DNA of 64,000 nt from assembly GCF_040120695.1 (NCBI RefSeq), contig NZ_JBEEAC010000004.1:310001-374000 (forward strand), in the 5' to 3' direction. The stretch comes from Plantactinospora sp040120695 (GTDB lineage Bacteria > Actinomycetota > Actinomycetes > Mycobacteriales > Micromonosporaceae). The notes beneath the pieces are model-generated. The model was not told the origin of the DNA, did no database searches, and was given only the letters and a program-made list of their open reading frames with translations. Each line of letters begins with the position of its first letter. Positions within the stretch are counted from its first letter, which is position 1. The translations under genes and the position numbers were made by a program. This document shows positions 17,723 through 26,285 of the stretch, in pieces.

Positions 17723-18892
17723 ATGACGGCAGACGGTGCGGGTGGCACTCCGGCCCGGCGACGGGTGGTACTGCGCGGAATCAGCTCCCGGGCCTGGGAG
17801 CATCCGGCCGACCGTGGTGCGCTGACCGCACTGCGCGAACTACGCGGCTTCGACGACGTGGTCAAGGCCTTCTTCGGGATGTGGAACGAGCGCGGCTTCC
17901 GGCTCTCCTACCTGGCCTCCGCGATCCGGGTCGACCACCGGCAGTACTCCCGGGTGTACCGGCTCTACGCCGAGGCGGGTGCCGCGCTGGACGTGGCCGA
18001 GCTGCCCGAACTCTTCGTGACCCAGTCGCCCTGGCTGTCCGGTGAGGCGATCGGTCTCGACCGGCCGTTCATCGTGATCACCTCTGCCGCCGTCAACCAA
18101 CTCGACGACGACGAGCTCCGCTTCCTGCTCGGCCACGAACTGGGCCACGTGGGCAGCGGGCACGCCGTCTACAAGACAATCCTCACCATCCTGACCCGGT
18201 GGGCGGCAAACCTGAGCTGGCTGCCGGTCGGTGCGCTCGCCCTCCGGGCGATCATCGCCGCGATGCTGGAGTGGTGGCGCAAGGCGGAGCTGTCGGGCGA
18301 CCGGGCCGGACTGCTCGCCGGCCAGGACCCGGCGGCGGCGCTGCGGGTACTGATGAAGCTGGCCGGCGGTGGCGACCTGAGCCAGATCGACACGGCCGCA
18401 TTCCTGGAGCAGGCCGCCGAGTACGAGGGTGGCGGTGACCTCCGGGACAGCCTGCACAAGATCCGGATGACCGCCTGGAGTACCCATCCGGTGCCGGTGG
18501 CCCGGGCGGCGGACCTGCGCAGGTGGGTCGACTCCGGCGCGTACGCCCGGTTGCTCGGCGGCGACTATCCGCGCCGGGACGATGACGGTCTGACCTCGGT
18601 GTCCGCCGAGATCAAGGCTGCGGCGGAGGCGTACCGGGAGGCCTTCGGACGATCCCAGGATCCGCTTGTCGGCCTGCTGCGCCGGCTCGGCGACGGCGCC
18701 AGTGACCTTGGCGAGTGGGCCGGCGGCAGCGCGGGTCGGGCCCGTTCCTGGGCGAACGCGGCGGGTGAGGCCGCCGCTCGGGCGGCCGGTCGTACCCGCC
18801 GGAACGACAAGCCGGGCACGACCGGCTCCACCGGCCCGGCACCCGGGACCGACGGAGAGGCACCGGAACCGCCGACCGGGCAACCCCGGTAG
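17723..18892 (+). CDS. M48 family metallopeptidase
   Basis: This 389-residue protein has the zinc motif HELGHVGSGHA (HExxH at about residue 138) and a downstream third ligand in KAELSGDRAG, as in M48 peptidases. Between them lie hydrophobic stretches (TILTILTRWAANLSWLPVGALALRAI, seen as TRWAANLSWLPVGALAL) that may dip into the membrane. The N-terminal half (FDDVVKAFFGMWNERGFR) matches actinobacterial homologues. The last roughly 90 residues are Ala/Gly-rich and low complexity. ATG 17723 follows a GGGGGGA ribosome site. No substrate can be inferred; HtpX-like quality control is only a guess. Confidence 0.85.
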   Translation: MTADGAGGTPARRRVVLRGISSRAWEHPADRGALTALRELRGFDDVVKAFFGMWNERGFRLSYLASAIRVDHRQYSRVYRLYAEAGAALDVAELPELFVTQSPWLSGEAIGLDRPFIVITSAAVNQLDDDELRFLLGHELGHVGSGHAVYKTILTILTRWAANLSWLPVGALALRAIIAAMLEWWRKAELSGDRAGLLAGQDPAAALRVLMKLAGGGDLSQIDTAAFLEQAAEYEGGGDLRDSLHKIRMTAWSTHPVPVARAADLRRWVDSGAYARLLGGDYPRRDDDGLTSVSAEIKAAAEAYREAFGRSQDPLVGLLRRLGDGASDLGEWAGGSAGRARSWANAAGEAAARAAGRTRRNDKPGTTGSTGPAPGTDGEAPEPPTGQPR

Positions 18893-18926
18893 CACTCCGC
18901 CCGCCGACAGCCTGGACGAGCGTCCA

Positions 18927-18974
18927 CCGGGGTTCGGATGATCACGCGTCGTCCGGGGTTCGGATGATCACGCG
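18927..18974. repeat. 26-bp-period tandem duplication before the M20 peptidase
   Basis: Two copies of a 22-base unit (CCGGGGTTCGGATGATCACG plus CG) lie 26 bases apart, within the 110-base gap. The second copy is 26 bases upstream of the M20 ATG, so it may be transcribed as leader. Confidence 0.75.
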
Positions 18975-19000
18975 GCGCGGCGCGGCATACGATCTTCGGC

Positions 19001-20365
19001 ATGACCACGACTATCCGCACCGAGTCCGAACTTCGTGCCGCGATCGATCGCGAGCTGCCGGGCGTACGGGCCGACCTGGAGCGGCTGGTCCGGATCCCCG
19101 GGATCGCCTTCGACGGCTTCGACCACTCCCAGCTCGAGCGTTCCGCCGAGGCGGTCGCCGAACTGCTGCGCGGCTGCTCTCTCGACGTGCGGGTGGTCCG
19201 GTCCGGCGGCCAGCCGGCGGTGATCGGCCGGCGTCCCGCGCCGCCCGGCGCACCGACCGTGATGCTGTACGCGCATCACGACGTGCAGCCGGTCGGCGAC
19301 CTGAGCCTCTGGCAGAGTGACCCGTTCGAGCCGGTGGAGCGGGACGGCCGGCTCTACGGACGGGGCGCCGCCGACGACAAGGCCGGCGTGCTGGCCCACG
19401 TCGCCGCGTTGCGGGCCTTCGGTGACGCGCTCCCGGTCGGCGTGGTGCTCTTCGTCGAGGGTGAGGAGGAGTACGGCTCCGACTCGCTGGAGCGGCTTCT
19501 CACCGAGCACCGGGACGAGATCGCCGCCGACGTGATCGTGATCGCGGACTCCGGCAACTGGGACATCGGCGTACCGGCGTTGACGACATCGCTGCGCGGC
19601 ATCGTCAACTGCTTCGTGGAGGTCCGCACCCTCTCCCAGGCGGTGCACAGCGGCATGTTCGGCGGGGCGGTACCGGACGCGCTGACCACGCTCTGCCAAC
19701 TCCTCGCCACCCTGCACGACCCAGCCGGAGACGTGGCGGTCCAGGGGCTGGTCAGCACGGCGGGTGCCACCGTCGACTATCCGGAGGATCGGCTGCGTGC
19801 CGAGGCCGGGATGCTCGACGGGGTCTCGTTCATCGGCACCGGCCGGCTGACCGACCGGTTCTGGAACAAGCCGGCGATCTCGGTGATCGGGCTGGACGCC
19901 CCGCCGACCGCGGAGGCGCCGAACGCCCTGGTCCCGTCGGCGAAGGCCAAGTTGAGCGTCCGGCTCGCCCCGGGTGACCAGGCCGCGAAGGCGTACGCGG
20001 CGTTGACCGAGCACCTGCGCCGGCACGCCCCGCACGGGGCGAGCGTCACCGTGACCCTGGAACACGACGGCGAGCCGTGCGTGATCGACGCCTCCGGCCC
20101 GATGTACGACGCGGCCCGCGCCGCCTTCCGGACCGCCTGGGACGGCGTCGAGCCGGTGGACATGGGGATCGGGGGCTCCATCCCGTTCATCGAGACGTTC
20201 CGCCGGATCTTCCCGGAGGCCGCGATCCTGGTGACCGGTGTCGAGGACCCGTACGCGCGGGCACACGGGCCGAACGAGAGCCTGCACCTGGGGGAGTTCG
20301 CCAGGGTCTGCCTGGCCGAGGCGCTGCTGCTGGCCAAGGTCGCCGAGGCGGCCGGCGCCCGCTGA
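19001..20365 (+). CDS. M20/M25/M40 family metallo-hydrolase (dipeptidase)
   Basis: This 454-residue cytosolic dipeptidase-like enzyme shows all five di-zinc ligands in context: YAHHDVQP (His, about 89), GRGAADDKAG (Asp), VEGEEEYGS (Glu pair with the base), IADSGNW (Asp) and HGPNESLHL (His near the end). The dimerisation lid lies between about residues 205 and 320 (LSQAVHSGMFGG). The family removes dipeptides or N-acyl groups. ATG 19001 has no strong Shine-Dalgarno sequence (GGCGCGGCG only). It converges on the LPITG surface protein gene. Confidence 0.9.
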   Translation: MTTTIRTESELRAAIDRELPGVRADLERLVRIPGIAFDGFDHSQLERSAEAVAELLRGCSLDVRVVRSGGQPAVIGRRPAPPGAPTVMLYAHHDVQPVGDLSLWQSDPFEPVERDGRLYGRGAADDKAGVLAHVAALRAFGDALPVGVVLFVEGEEEYGSDSLERLLTEHRDEIAADVIVIADSGNWDIGVPALTTSLRGIVNCFVEVRTLSQAVHSGMFGGAVPDALTTLCQLLATLHDPAGDVAVQGLVSTAGATVDYPEDRLRAEAGMLDGVSFIGTGRLTDRFWNKPAISVIGLDAPPTAEAPNALVPSAKAKLSVRLAPGDQAAKAYAALTEHLRRHAPHGASVTVTLEHDGEPCVIDASGPMYDAARAAFRTAWDGVEPVDMGIGGSIPFIETFRRIFPEAAILVTGVEDPYARAHGPNESLHLGEFARVCLAEALLLAKVAEAAGAR

Positions 20366-20417
20366 GCCATCCGCGGCCGCCCACCGGACCCGGCGGTTCA
20401 CGGATCGAGCGGGTCCA

Positions 20418-20456
20418 TCCGGGGGATCGGCCGACGAGTCGTTCCGATCCCCCGGA
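20418..20456. terminator. bidirectional terminator between the M20 peptidase and the LPITG protein
   Basis: A perfect 13-bp stem TCCGGGGGATCGG/CCGATCCCCCGGA with a 13-base loop sits midway between two convergent stop codons. The flanks extend the stem with a mismatch and a G-T pair. Confidence 0.75.
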
Positions 20457-20488
20457 CGGGCCCGGCGGCTTTCCGGCGCCCGGACCGG

Positions 20489-22183
20489 TTACTCGGCGGG
20501 CGGGGGTGCCGTCGACCGGCGCCGCCGGCCCACCAGCAGCAGCACCGCGCCGAGCAGCAGGGCAGCGGCGCCGACGGCGGCGATGGGGCCGGTCCGGACC
20601 CCGGTGATCGGGAGCCCGTCGTCGCCACCGTCCGCGCCGCCACCGCCGCCCGGCTTGTTGATCAGGAGCTGGGCGGTGTTGCTCTTCGGTCCCGTCTCCG
20701 TCGACGGTCCGAGGGCCCGGATCGTGATCGTGCCGTCGGTACCCGGTGTCGACTTGATCTTCAGGCGTATCGCCGACGACACGACGCCCTCGCCGGAGGC
20801 GGTCGCCAGCCACTGGCTCTCGGTGCCGCAGTCGACCTCGGTCAGCTCGGCGACCGGCTCACCCTGCTCGTCCCGGAACGCGCACCACTGGCTCGGCAAC
20901 AGGACGGTGCCGCTCGGCGCGACGATCCGCCACGCGGCACCGCCGTCCGACGGACCGTGGTTGGTGATGCGGTACGGCACCTCCACGGTGTCGCCGACGG
21001 AGCCGGTGACCGGCGTTGCGCGTACCTCGAGGTCGTGACTGTTGGGCCTGGTCCAGATGCCGAACTCGGCGACGTGCGGCTCGGCCGCGGGGGTCAGCTG
21101 GGCAGGGTCGCTGCCACCGGTCGGGGCCTGCCGGCCCGGTGTGGTCAGCTGTCCGGTGTCGCCGGGCTGTTCCGGCGTTCCGGGCTCGACCCGGGACCGC
21201 TGCTCCGCCCCGGCCGCCCTGGCCCGCAGCTCGGCGACCTTGGCGGCCAGCGACCGGCCGTCCGGCGTCGCTGCCCGGCGCCGGGTCTGCGGGAGCGGCT
21301 GATCCGGTACGCCGGCCTCGAACCGGCCGCTCGCCTCGGCGGGCCCCGGGAGGTTCTTGCCGAAGACGACGTTGAACGCCGCGTCCCCGGAGACCGGATC
21401 GGAGAAGGCGACTCCGCTGCCGGGTTCCAGGATCAGGTGCATCTGGCAGGTCACCCGCCGGGGGCCGTAGACGTAGCCCGCCGGTGGCTCGCCGGGGAGG
21501 TCGTCATCGTAGACGCACTCGGTGTACCGCTCGACGAATGTTGCCCCGAGCGGGAGGGTGATCGTCAGGCGGAAGCCGGGCAGGGTGCTCTTCCCGAGGT
21601 TGAACACCCTGGCGTCCAGGCCTCGGCGGTCGCCGCCGCCGACCCGCTGCTCGGCGCTACCGAGGTCGCCGACCTCGGCGACCAGGCCCGAGCCGGTGGC
21701 CCGGATGCTCACCGGAAGCTCGTACGTCGCCGAGACCGCACCGTCGGGCCCCTGGCCCGAGACGCTGACCTGGACGAACCCCGCCGGACCCGGCCGGGCG
21801 TCCGGGGCACTGCGCAGCCTGATCGGCTCGATCAGCCGGCGCTGTCCCGGCGCCAGGTCGTCGTGCCGGCACGTCGCCGTCTTGTGGGACTGTTGGCAGT
21901 CCTCGCCGCCGGGCGGGACCGAGAGGATGACGTCGTCGCTGGTGTGCTCGGCGTCGTAGACCGCGCCCACCTCGGTGGCCGGCGCGTCCCCGGTGTTGTG
22001 CAGGTGGAAGCCGAGGGTGCTGCCGGTGGTGTCGATCGTCGCCTCGGTGGCGCTGGAGATCTGCAACCGTGGCTGCGCCGCGGCGTACGCCGGGGTGGGG
22101 GCGGCGGTGAGGGCGAGCGCCGCGAACACCGCGGCGGCGGCCGCGCCGACCCGCTTGCCTGGGCGGAGGATGCCGTTCGTCAT
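20489..22183 (-). CDS. sortase-anchored (LPITG) secreted surface protein
   Basis: This 564-residue protein has a signal peptide (basic start, then AAAAAVFAALALTAAP, ending near AYAAA). The ectodomain has two beta-sandwich-like DUF11/CARDB-style parts (TGSTLGFHLHNTGDAPATEV and VEVPYRITNHGPSDGG) joined by a Pro/Thr/Gln-rich linker. It ends in a complete cell-wall sorting signal: LPITG (about residue 523), a hydrophobic helix AAVGAAALLLGAVLLLVG, then RRRR. It is a likely substrate for the class F sortase at 50.8 kb or a sortase elsewhere. Homologues are uncharacterised surface proteins. ATG 22183 is the start. Confidence 0.85.
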   Translation of the reverse strand: MTNGILRPGKRVGAAAAAVFAALALTAAPTPAYAAAQPRLQISSATEATIDTTGSTLGFHLHNTGDAPATEVGAVYDAEHTSDDVILSVPPGGEDCQQSHKTATCRHDDLAPGQRRLIEPIRLRSAPDARPGPAGFVQVSVSGQGPDGAVSATYELPVSIRATGSGLVAEVGDLGSAEQRVGGGDRRGLDARVFNLGKSTLPGFRLTITLPLGATFVERYTECVYDDDLPGEPPAGYVYGPRRVTCQMHLILEPGSGVAFSDPVSGDAAFNVVFGKNLPGPAEASGRFEAGVPDQPLPQTRRRAATPDGRSLAAKVAELRARAAGAEQRSRVEPGTPEQPGDTGQLTTPGRQAPTGGSDPAQLTPAAEPHVAEFGIWTRPNSHDLEVRATPVTGSVGDTVEVPYRITNHGPSDGGAAWRIVAPSGTVLLPSQWCAFRDEQGEPVAELTEVDCGTESQWLATASGEGVVSSAIRLKIKSTPGTDGTITIRALGPSTETGPKSNTAQLLINKPGGGGGADGGDDGLPITGVRTGPIAAVGAAALLLGAVLLLVGRRRRSTAPPPAE

Positions 22184-22250
22184 GACTCTCCGGGGGGTCT
22201 CGCCGGAGCCCGGGTCCGGGAGACCGGACCGCGTCTGGCTGGAGGGGAAT

Positions 22251-22298
22251 GTGGACAGAGGACGGGTGTCCGTAGTCGAAGATAGTCCACCTGTCCAC
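22251..22298. promoter_or_regulatory. inverted repeat in the divergent promoter region
   Basis: GTGGACAG (22251-22258) and CTGTCCAC (22291-22298) are exact 8-base inverted arms 32 bases apart, upstream of the LPITG gene and the 68-residue protein. Between them TATCTT on the minus strand (in GATAGTCC on plus) could be a -10. An operator role is a guess. Confidence 0.35.
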
Positions 22299-22368
22299 GA
22301 GGGGATGTTCGCGGGAAGAAAACGGAGAAAGCGCCCGGCGGGAGTTTCGAGGCGGTAAGGTTTCGAAC

Positions 22369-22575
22369 ATGAGTACGAACGAGGCGATCGCGCGGCTCGA
22401 CGCCGCGGTCAGTGCGCTGCGGGACGTCGACGTCTCCGCGTGGTCCGAGGATGCGCTCCGGGACCAGCTCGGCGAGCTTTCCACAGTTCTCTGTGCGCTC
22501 GACGCCGCTCTCGCCCGGGTGGCCGACAGCGTGCGTGCCCGTGGCCTACGCATCGAGGAACCTGCCTCGGTCTGA
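22369..22575 (+). CDS. small helical protein of unknown function
   Basis: These 68 residues run from ATG 22369 (GGTAAGG upstream) to TGA. The protein is almost wholly helical and amphipathic, with heptad-like Ala/Leu spacing: AIARLDAAVSALRDVD, then LGELSTVLCALDAALARV. It vaguely recalls the N-terminal helices of DUF222-type proteins, but no nuclease part follows in any frame. Codon use is typical for the genome, which supports a real gene. It precedes the DNA ligase by 78 bases on the same strand, and a joint transcript is possible. Confidence 0.6.
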   Translation: MSTNEAIARLDAAVSALRDVDVSAWSEDALRDQLGELSTVLCALDAALARVADSVRARGLRIEEPASV

Positions 22576-22653
22576 CCGTCCCTGCCCAGCTCAGCCGGGG
22601 GACGATGGCGGGCCGGCCGGAATGATGTCGGTGCTGGCTGCCAGGATGGAGCC

Positions 22654-24561
22654 GTGCGCTTCGTTGATCTGGCAGCCACCTCCGCGGCCGTCGCCGCCAC
22701 CTCCGGCCGGCGGGCCAAGGTCGAGCTGCTCGCCGAGGCGCTGCGCAACCTCGCGCCGGAGGAACTCGTCGCCGGTTCGGGTTACCTGGCCGGCGAGCTG
22801 CGTCAGCGGCAGACCGGGGTCGGCTACGCCAGCCTGCGTGAGCTGCCGCCGCCGGCCGAGCATCCGACCCTGACGGTGGCCGGCGTCGACGCGGCGATAG
22901 CCGAGCTGGCCGAGGTGCGGGGACCGGGCTCGCAGCAGCGTCGGCGTCAGCTGTTGGCAGCCCTCTTCGGCGCCGCCACCGTCGACGAGCGGCGGCTGCT
23001 GCTCGGCCTGTTCAGCGGGGAGCTGCGGCAGGGCGCCCAGGCGGGCCTGCTGGCCGAGGCGATCGCCCGGGCGGCCGAGGTGCCGCTACCGACGGTGCGC
23101 CGGGCACTGCTGCTCGCCGGTGACCTGAAGGCGGTCGCGGCGGCCGCGCTCACCGGCGGCTCGGGCGCACTGACCGGGTTCGCGTTGCAGGTCGGCCGCC
23201 CGCTCGCACCGATGCTGGCGCAGAGCGCGGGGTCGGTCGAGGAGGCGCTGACCGCCGTCGGGCTGCCGGCGGTGGTCGACGTGAAGCTCGACGGCATCCG
23301 CATCCAGGTGCACCGCTCCGGCGACGACATCTCGGTCTTCACCCGCAGCCTCGACGAGATCACCTCGCGGGTCCCCGAGGTGGTGGCGGCGGTGCGCTCC
23401 CTGCCGGCTCGCGAGCTGGTGCTGGACGGCGAGGCGATCGCCCTCGATGCCTCCGGCCGGCCCCGGCCCTTCCAGGAGACCGCCAGCCGGGCGGCGACCA
23501 GGGGAGCCCGCCGGGCAGTCCGCGACGAGGCCCGCCGCGAGCCGGGCGACCTGGCAGCGGTCGGCGGCGGGCCGGGCGACCTGGCAGCCGTCGGCGGCGG
23601 GCCGGGCGAGGTGGCAGCGGTCGGCGGCGGGCCGGGCGAGGTGGCAGCGGTCGGCGGCGGGCCGGACGAGGTGGCAGCGGTCGGCGTGGACGACGCCGAC
23701 CCGGCGGGCGGGACACGGAGCTTCGGCGCGGCGCCGGTCGCACCGTCGACGGCAGGGTCGGCGTGGTCGGTGGGGTCGGTGGACATCTCCGAGGTGCCCC
23801 GGATCGGCACCTCCGGCACGGCACCCGCCGAGATCCCCGGCCCGGACCGTCCGGCGACCGTCGCCCCTGCGGTGATCGCGGCGGCGAACACCAGCGGTGG
23901 GGTCGTGCTGACGCCGTACTTCTTCGACATCCTCCACCTGGACGGCGTCGACCTGCTCGACGCGCCGGGACACGAGCGCTGGGCCGCGCTGTCCCGCACC
24001 GTCTCGCCGGCACAACTCGTCGAGCGGATCACCGTCGACACCGTCGAGCAGGCGTCGACGGCCTTCGCCGCCGCTGTCGACGCCGGGCACGAAGGCATCG
24101 TGGTCAAGGCGCCGCAGGCGGCGTACGACGCGGGTCGCCGTGGTGCCGCCTGGGTCAAGGTCAAGCCGAGGCACACCCTCGACCTCGTGGTGCTTGCCGT
24201 CGAGTGGGGCAGTGGCCGGCGCAAGGGTTGGCTGTCGAACCTGCACCTCGGCGCCCGTGATCCCGAGACCGGCGGCTTCGTGATGCTCGGCAAGACCTTC
24301 AAGGGGTTGACCGACGAGTTGCTGCGCTGGCAGACCGAGCGGTTCCAGGAGTTGGCGGTGGAGCGCGGCGACTGGGTGGTCCGGGTGCGTCCCGAACAGG
24401 TCGTGGAGATCGCCTTCGACGGGGTGCAGAGCAGCCCGCGCTATCCGGGCGGCGTGGCGCTGCGCTTCGCCCGCGTACTGCGGTACCGCGACGACAAGAG
24501 CGCGGCGGAAGCGGACACCATCGACACCGTACGAGCCATCCACGAGGGTCGGCGTCCCTGA
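22654..24561 (+). CDS. ATP-dependent DNA ligase with repeat-containing insertion
   Basis: This 635-residue ligase seals nicks by the lysyl-AMP route. An N-terminal helical DNA-binding domain (to about 200) precedes motif I VDVKLDGIRIQVH with Lys 211, motif III/IIIa around LVLDGEAIAL, motif IV GHEGIVVKAP and motif V AAWVKVKPR. The OB domain then ends in SSPRYPGGVALRFARVLRYR. Length is about 125 above the usual 510 for the LigB-type family. The excess lies between RPRPFQETASR (about 275) and LTPYFFDILHLDGVDLLD (about 430). It includes a 10-residue tandem repeat (type GDLAAVGGGP). All catalytic motifs are intact, so the insertion is probably a surface loop. GTG 22654 follows GGATGGAG. Confidence 0.92.
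   Translation: MRFVDLAATSAAVAATSGRRAKVELLAEALRNLAPEELVAGSGYLAGELRQRQTGVGYASLRELPPPAEHPTLTVAGVDAAIAELAEVRGPGSQQRRRQLLAALFGAATVDERRLLLGLFSGELRQGAQAGLLAEAIARAAEVPLPTVRRALLLAGDLKAVAAAALTGGSGALTGFALQVGRPLAPMLAQSAGSVEEALTAVGLPAVVDVKLDGIRIQVHRSGDDISVFTRSLDEITSRVPEVVAAVRSLPARELVLDGEAIALDASGRPRPFQETASRAATRGARRAVRDEARREPGDLAAVGGGPGDLAAVGGGPGEVAAVGGGPGEVAAVGGGPDEVAAVGVDDADPAGGTRSFGAAPVAPSTAGSAWSVGSVDISEVPRIGTSGTAPAEIPGPDRPATVAPAVIAAANTSGGVVLTPYFFDILHLDGVDLLDAPGHERWAALSRTVSPAQLVERITVDTVEQASTAFAAAVDAGHEGIVVKAPQAAYDAGRRGAAWVKVKPRHTLDLVVLAVEWGSGRRKGWLSNLHLGARDPETGGFVMLGKTFKGLTDELLRWQTERFQELAVERGDWVVRVRPEQVVEIAFDGVQSSPRYPGGVALRFARVLRYRDDKSAAEADTIDTVRAIHEGRRP
23542..23691 (+). repeat. 30-bp tandem repeat inside the DNA ligase gene
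   Basis: Five units of exactly 30 bases, the last diverged, encode (P)GDLAAVGGG or PGEVAAVGGG. The core GGCAGCGGTCGGCGGCGGGC recurs nearly unchanged, indicating recent expansion by slippage or unequal exchange. Confidence 0.9.
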
Positions 24562-24575
24562 CCGGCCGCCGTCGC

Positions 24576-24609
24576 GGTCACCCCCCCGGCTGGGCACGGG
24601 GGCCTGACC
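24576..24609. terminator. possible bidirectional terminator after the ligase
   Basis: GGTCACCCCC pairs with GGGGG-cc-TGACC, leaving a two-base bulge, between the convergent ligase and membrane-protein genes. Confidence 0.4.
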
Positions 24610-24628
24610 GTCCGGCATCGACCGGAAG

Positions 24629-25114
24629 TCAGATCGCGGCCAGCGACCGCGCGTAGTTGACCTGCTGGTGGATCTGCTGGACCTGGAACTGTTCGGTGAC
24701 CGGGATCCGGGCGACGTATTGCCGGAGGCCGTTGGTCACCGTCACCTGCACGGTTCCACGGTGGACGGTCTCCTTGACGAGCAGGAACAGCAGGCTGAAC
24801 ACGGTCAGTACGCAGAAGCCGACCACCGCAACCACGATCGCCCAGGTCGGCGTCTTCTGTTCGCTCTGCCAGTAGTCCGCGACGTGCCACTGCGAACCGG
24901 CGAGTGGAAGGTCGCCACTCGGGGTGCGTACCGTCGACGGGGTGACCGCGATCTCGCCGATCTGCGCGACCACCGGCTCCGGCGAGCCCGGGGCGGTGGG
25001 TGGTGGATAGCCGGGCGAGACCGAGGCGTCGGTCGGCCACGGGCGGTTGGTCGGCCATGGATCGGTTGGTGGTGGCGGAGGTACGTCCGGCGCTCCGCTC
25101 GGGTCCACACTCAT
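24629..25114 (-). CDS. Pro-rich single-pass membrane protein of unknown function
   Basis: These 161 residues start at ATG 25114 behind GGGGAGGAG. The first 40 residues are Pro/Trp-rich (VPPPPPTDPWP), followed by a folded segment without known motif (VVAQIGEIAVTPSTVRTPSG). There is one strong transmembrane helix (WAIVVAVVGFCVLTVFSLLFLL, about residues 96-117), and a C-terminal part TVQVTVTNGLRQYVARIPV. That layout (proline-rich tail, helix, short domain) is common in small actinobacterial membrane proteins; I do not recognise a named family. SURF1 lies downstream on the same strand in sequence order (stop at 25260 upstream of this start), with a 145-base gap. Confidence 0.65.
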   Translation of the reverse strand: MSVDPSGAPDVPPPPPTDPWPTNRPWPTDASVSPGYPPPTAPGSPEPVVAQIGEIAVTPSTVRTPSGDLPLAGSQWHVADYWQSEQKTPTWAIVVAVVGFCVLTVFSLLFLLVKETVHRGTVQVTVTNGLRQYVARIPVTEQFQVQQIHQQVNYARSLAAI

Positions 25115-25259
25115 TGCGGCTCCTCCCCAATGCCACACCGCCGGTTTCGCAGACCCTAACCCGGATCGTGGCCGCCGCCACCGTGAGGTGCAGGCGGTGC
25201 GTCGATGACCGCAGCCCGACCGGGGTCGGACGGGCAGGCGGTGGCGAGCGCGACCGGGC

Positions 25260-26090
25260 TCAGCCGCCCGGGGTGGCCGGAGCCGGCTGATCCAGCCGAT
25301 CCTGGCCGAGCCGGTCCCGGTCGCCGTCCTTCAGGTCACCGCGCGCCTCCCGGCGGGCCGCCCAGCAGAAGCCGACCAGGGCCATCGCCGCGAACAGCCA
25401 CCACTGCACGACGTAGCCGCCGTTCTGCCAGTCGTTCTCGTGCCGGATCGGTATCGCCGAGAAGGCCGGGTCGGCGGCCGGAGTCTGCTCGTCCAACAGC
25501 AGATAAGCCGAGTAGACCGGATACGGCAGCTCCCGGGCCAGCGCCGGTACGGCGATCCGCCGGGTCTCGATCCGGCCGTCCCGCCGGGTGACGGCGTCCG
25601 GCTTGCTCTCCGACAGGTGAACCCGGCCCACCACCGTCACCTCGCCGGACGGGACCGCCGGGACCTCGGGCCGGGCCAGCGCGCCGCCGCCCTCGGCCGG
25701 CGGAATCCAGCCCCGGTCCACCAGGACGGCGCTGCCGTCAGCCAGCCGCAGCGGGGTGAGCACCTCGAAGCCGACCCTGCTCGCCACGGTACGGCTGCGG
25801 ATCATGATTACGTTCGTGCTGTCGTACCGCCCGGTCACGGTGACCCGGGTCCACGCCGCGCCGGCCGGCGTCGCCGGACCGACCGTGCCCGCCGGGCCGT
25901 CCGGCCGGGGCAGCACGTGATCCACCGGCACCGGTGCCAGCGTCGCGGTCTCGTCGATTCGCTCGTTGATCGCGGCCCGCTCCTGGTAGCGGCTCAGCTG
26001 CCAGTTGCCGAGCAGCACCATCACGGCGGCCGCGGCCAGGGTCAGCGCGAGGATGCCCAGCCAGCGGGGCGTGAGCAGGAACCGGTACAC
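25260..26090 (-). CDS. SURF1 family cytochrome oxidase biogenesis protein
   Basis: This 276-residue protein has the SURF1 plan: an N-terminal membrane helix (WLGILALTLAAAAVMVLLGNWQ, with the conserved G-x-WQ), a periplasm-side domain with VLVDRGWIP, and a C-terminal helix (VVQWWLFAAMALVGF, where the YxxQWW-like motif is conserved). SURF1 proteins aid heme a insertion into the aa3-type oxidase. The C-terminal tail is charged and low complexity. The start GTG 26090 gives VYRFLLTPRW. It diverges from cobB. Confidence 0.88.
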   Translation of the reverse strand: MYRFLLTPRWLGILALTLAAAAVMVLLGNWQLSRYQERAAINERIDETATLAPVPVDHVLPRPDGPAGTVGPATPAGAAWTRVTVTGRYDSTNVIMIRSRTVASRVGFEVLTPLRLADGSAVLVDRGWIPPAEGGGALARPEVPAVPSGEVTVVGRVHLSESKPDAVTRRDGRIETRRIAVPALARELPYPVYSAYLLLDEQTPAADPAFSAIPIRHENDWQNGGYVVQWWLFAAMALVGFCWAARREARGDLKDGDRDRLGQDRLDQPAPATPGG

Positions 26091-26285
26091 AGCACGAGGC
26101 TACCCGGGCGGCTGCCCCGGTTTGCCAGGTGGCCGGCTCGGCGGGCCGGCGCGGCGCCCGGTGCCGGGTATCCTCACGCGCGTCGGTTCGATCGACGGGT
26201 CGGGCCGGGCCGTCCCTCGCACCACCACCGTCCGTACCAGAACCGCCCGCACCGGGGGCGGTGACCGCGCCCCGAGGAGCCGACC

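Noticed and set aside
22369..22575. Broken DUF222/HNH gene
   Set aside because: No HNH or DUF222 core follows in any frame before the ligase, so there is no evidence of decay from a longer gene.
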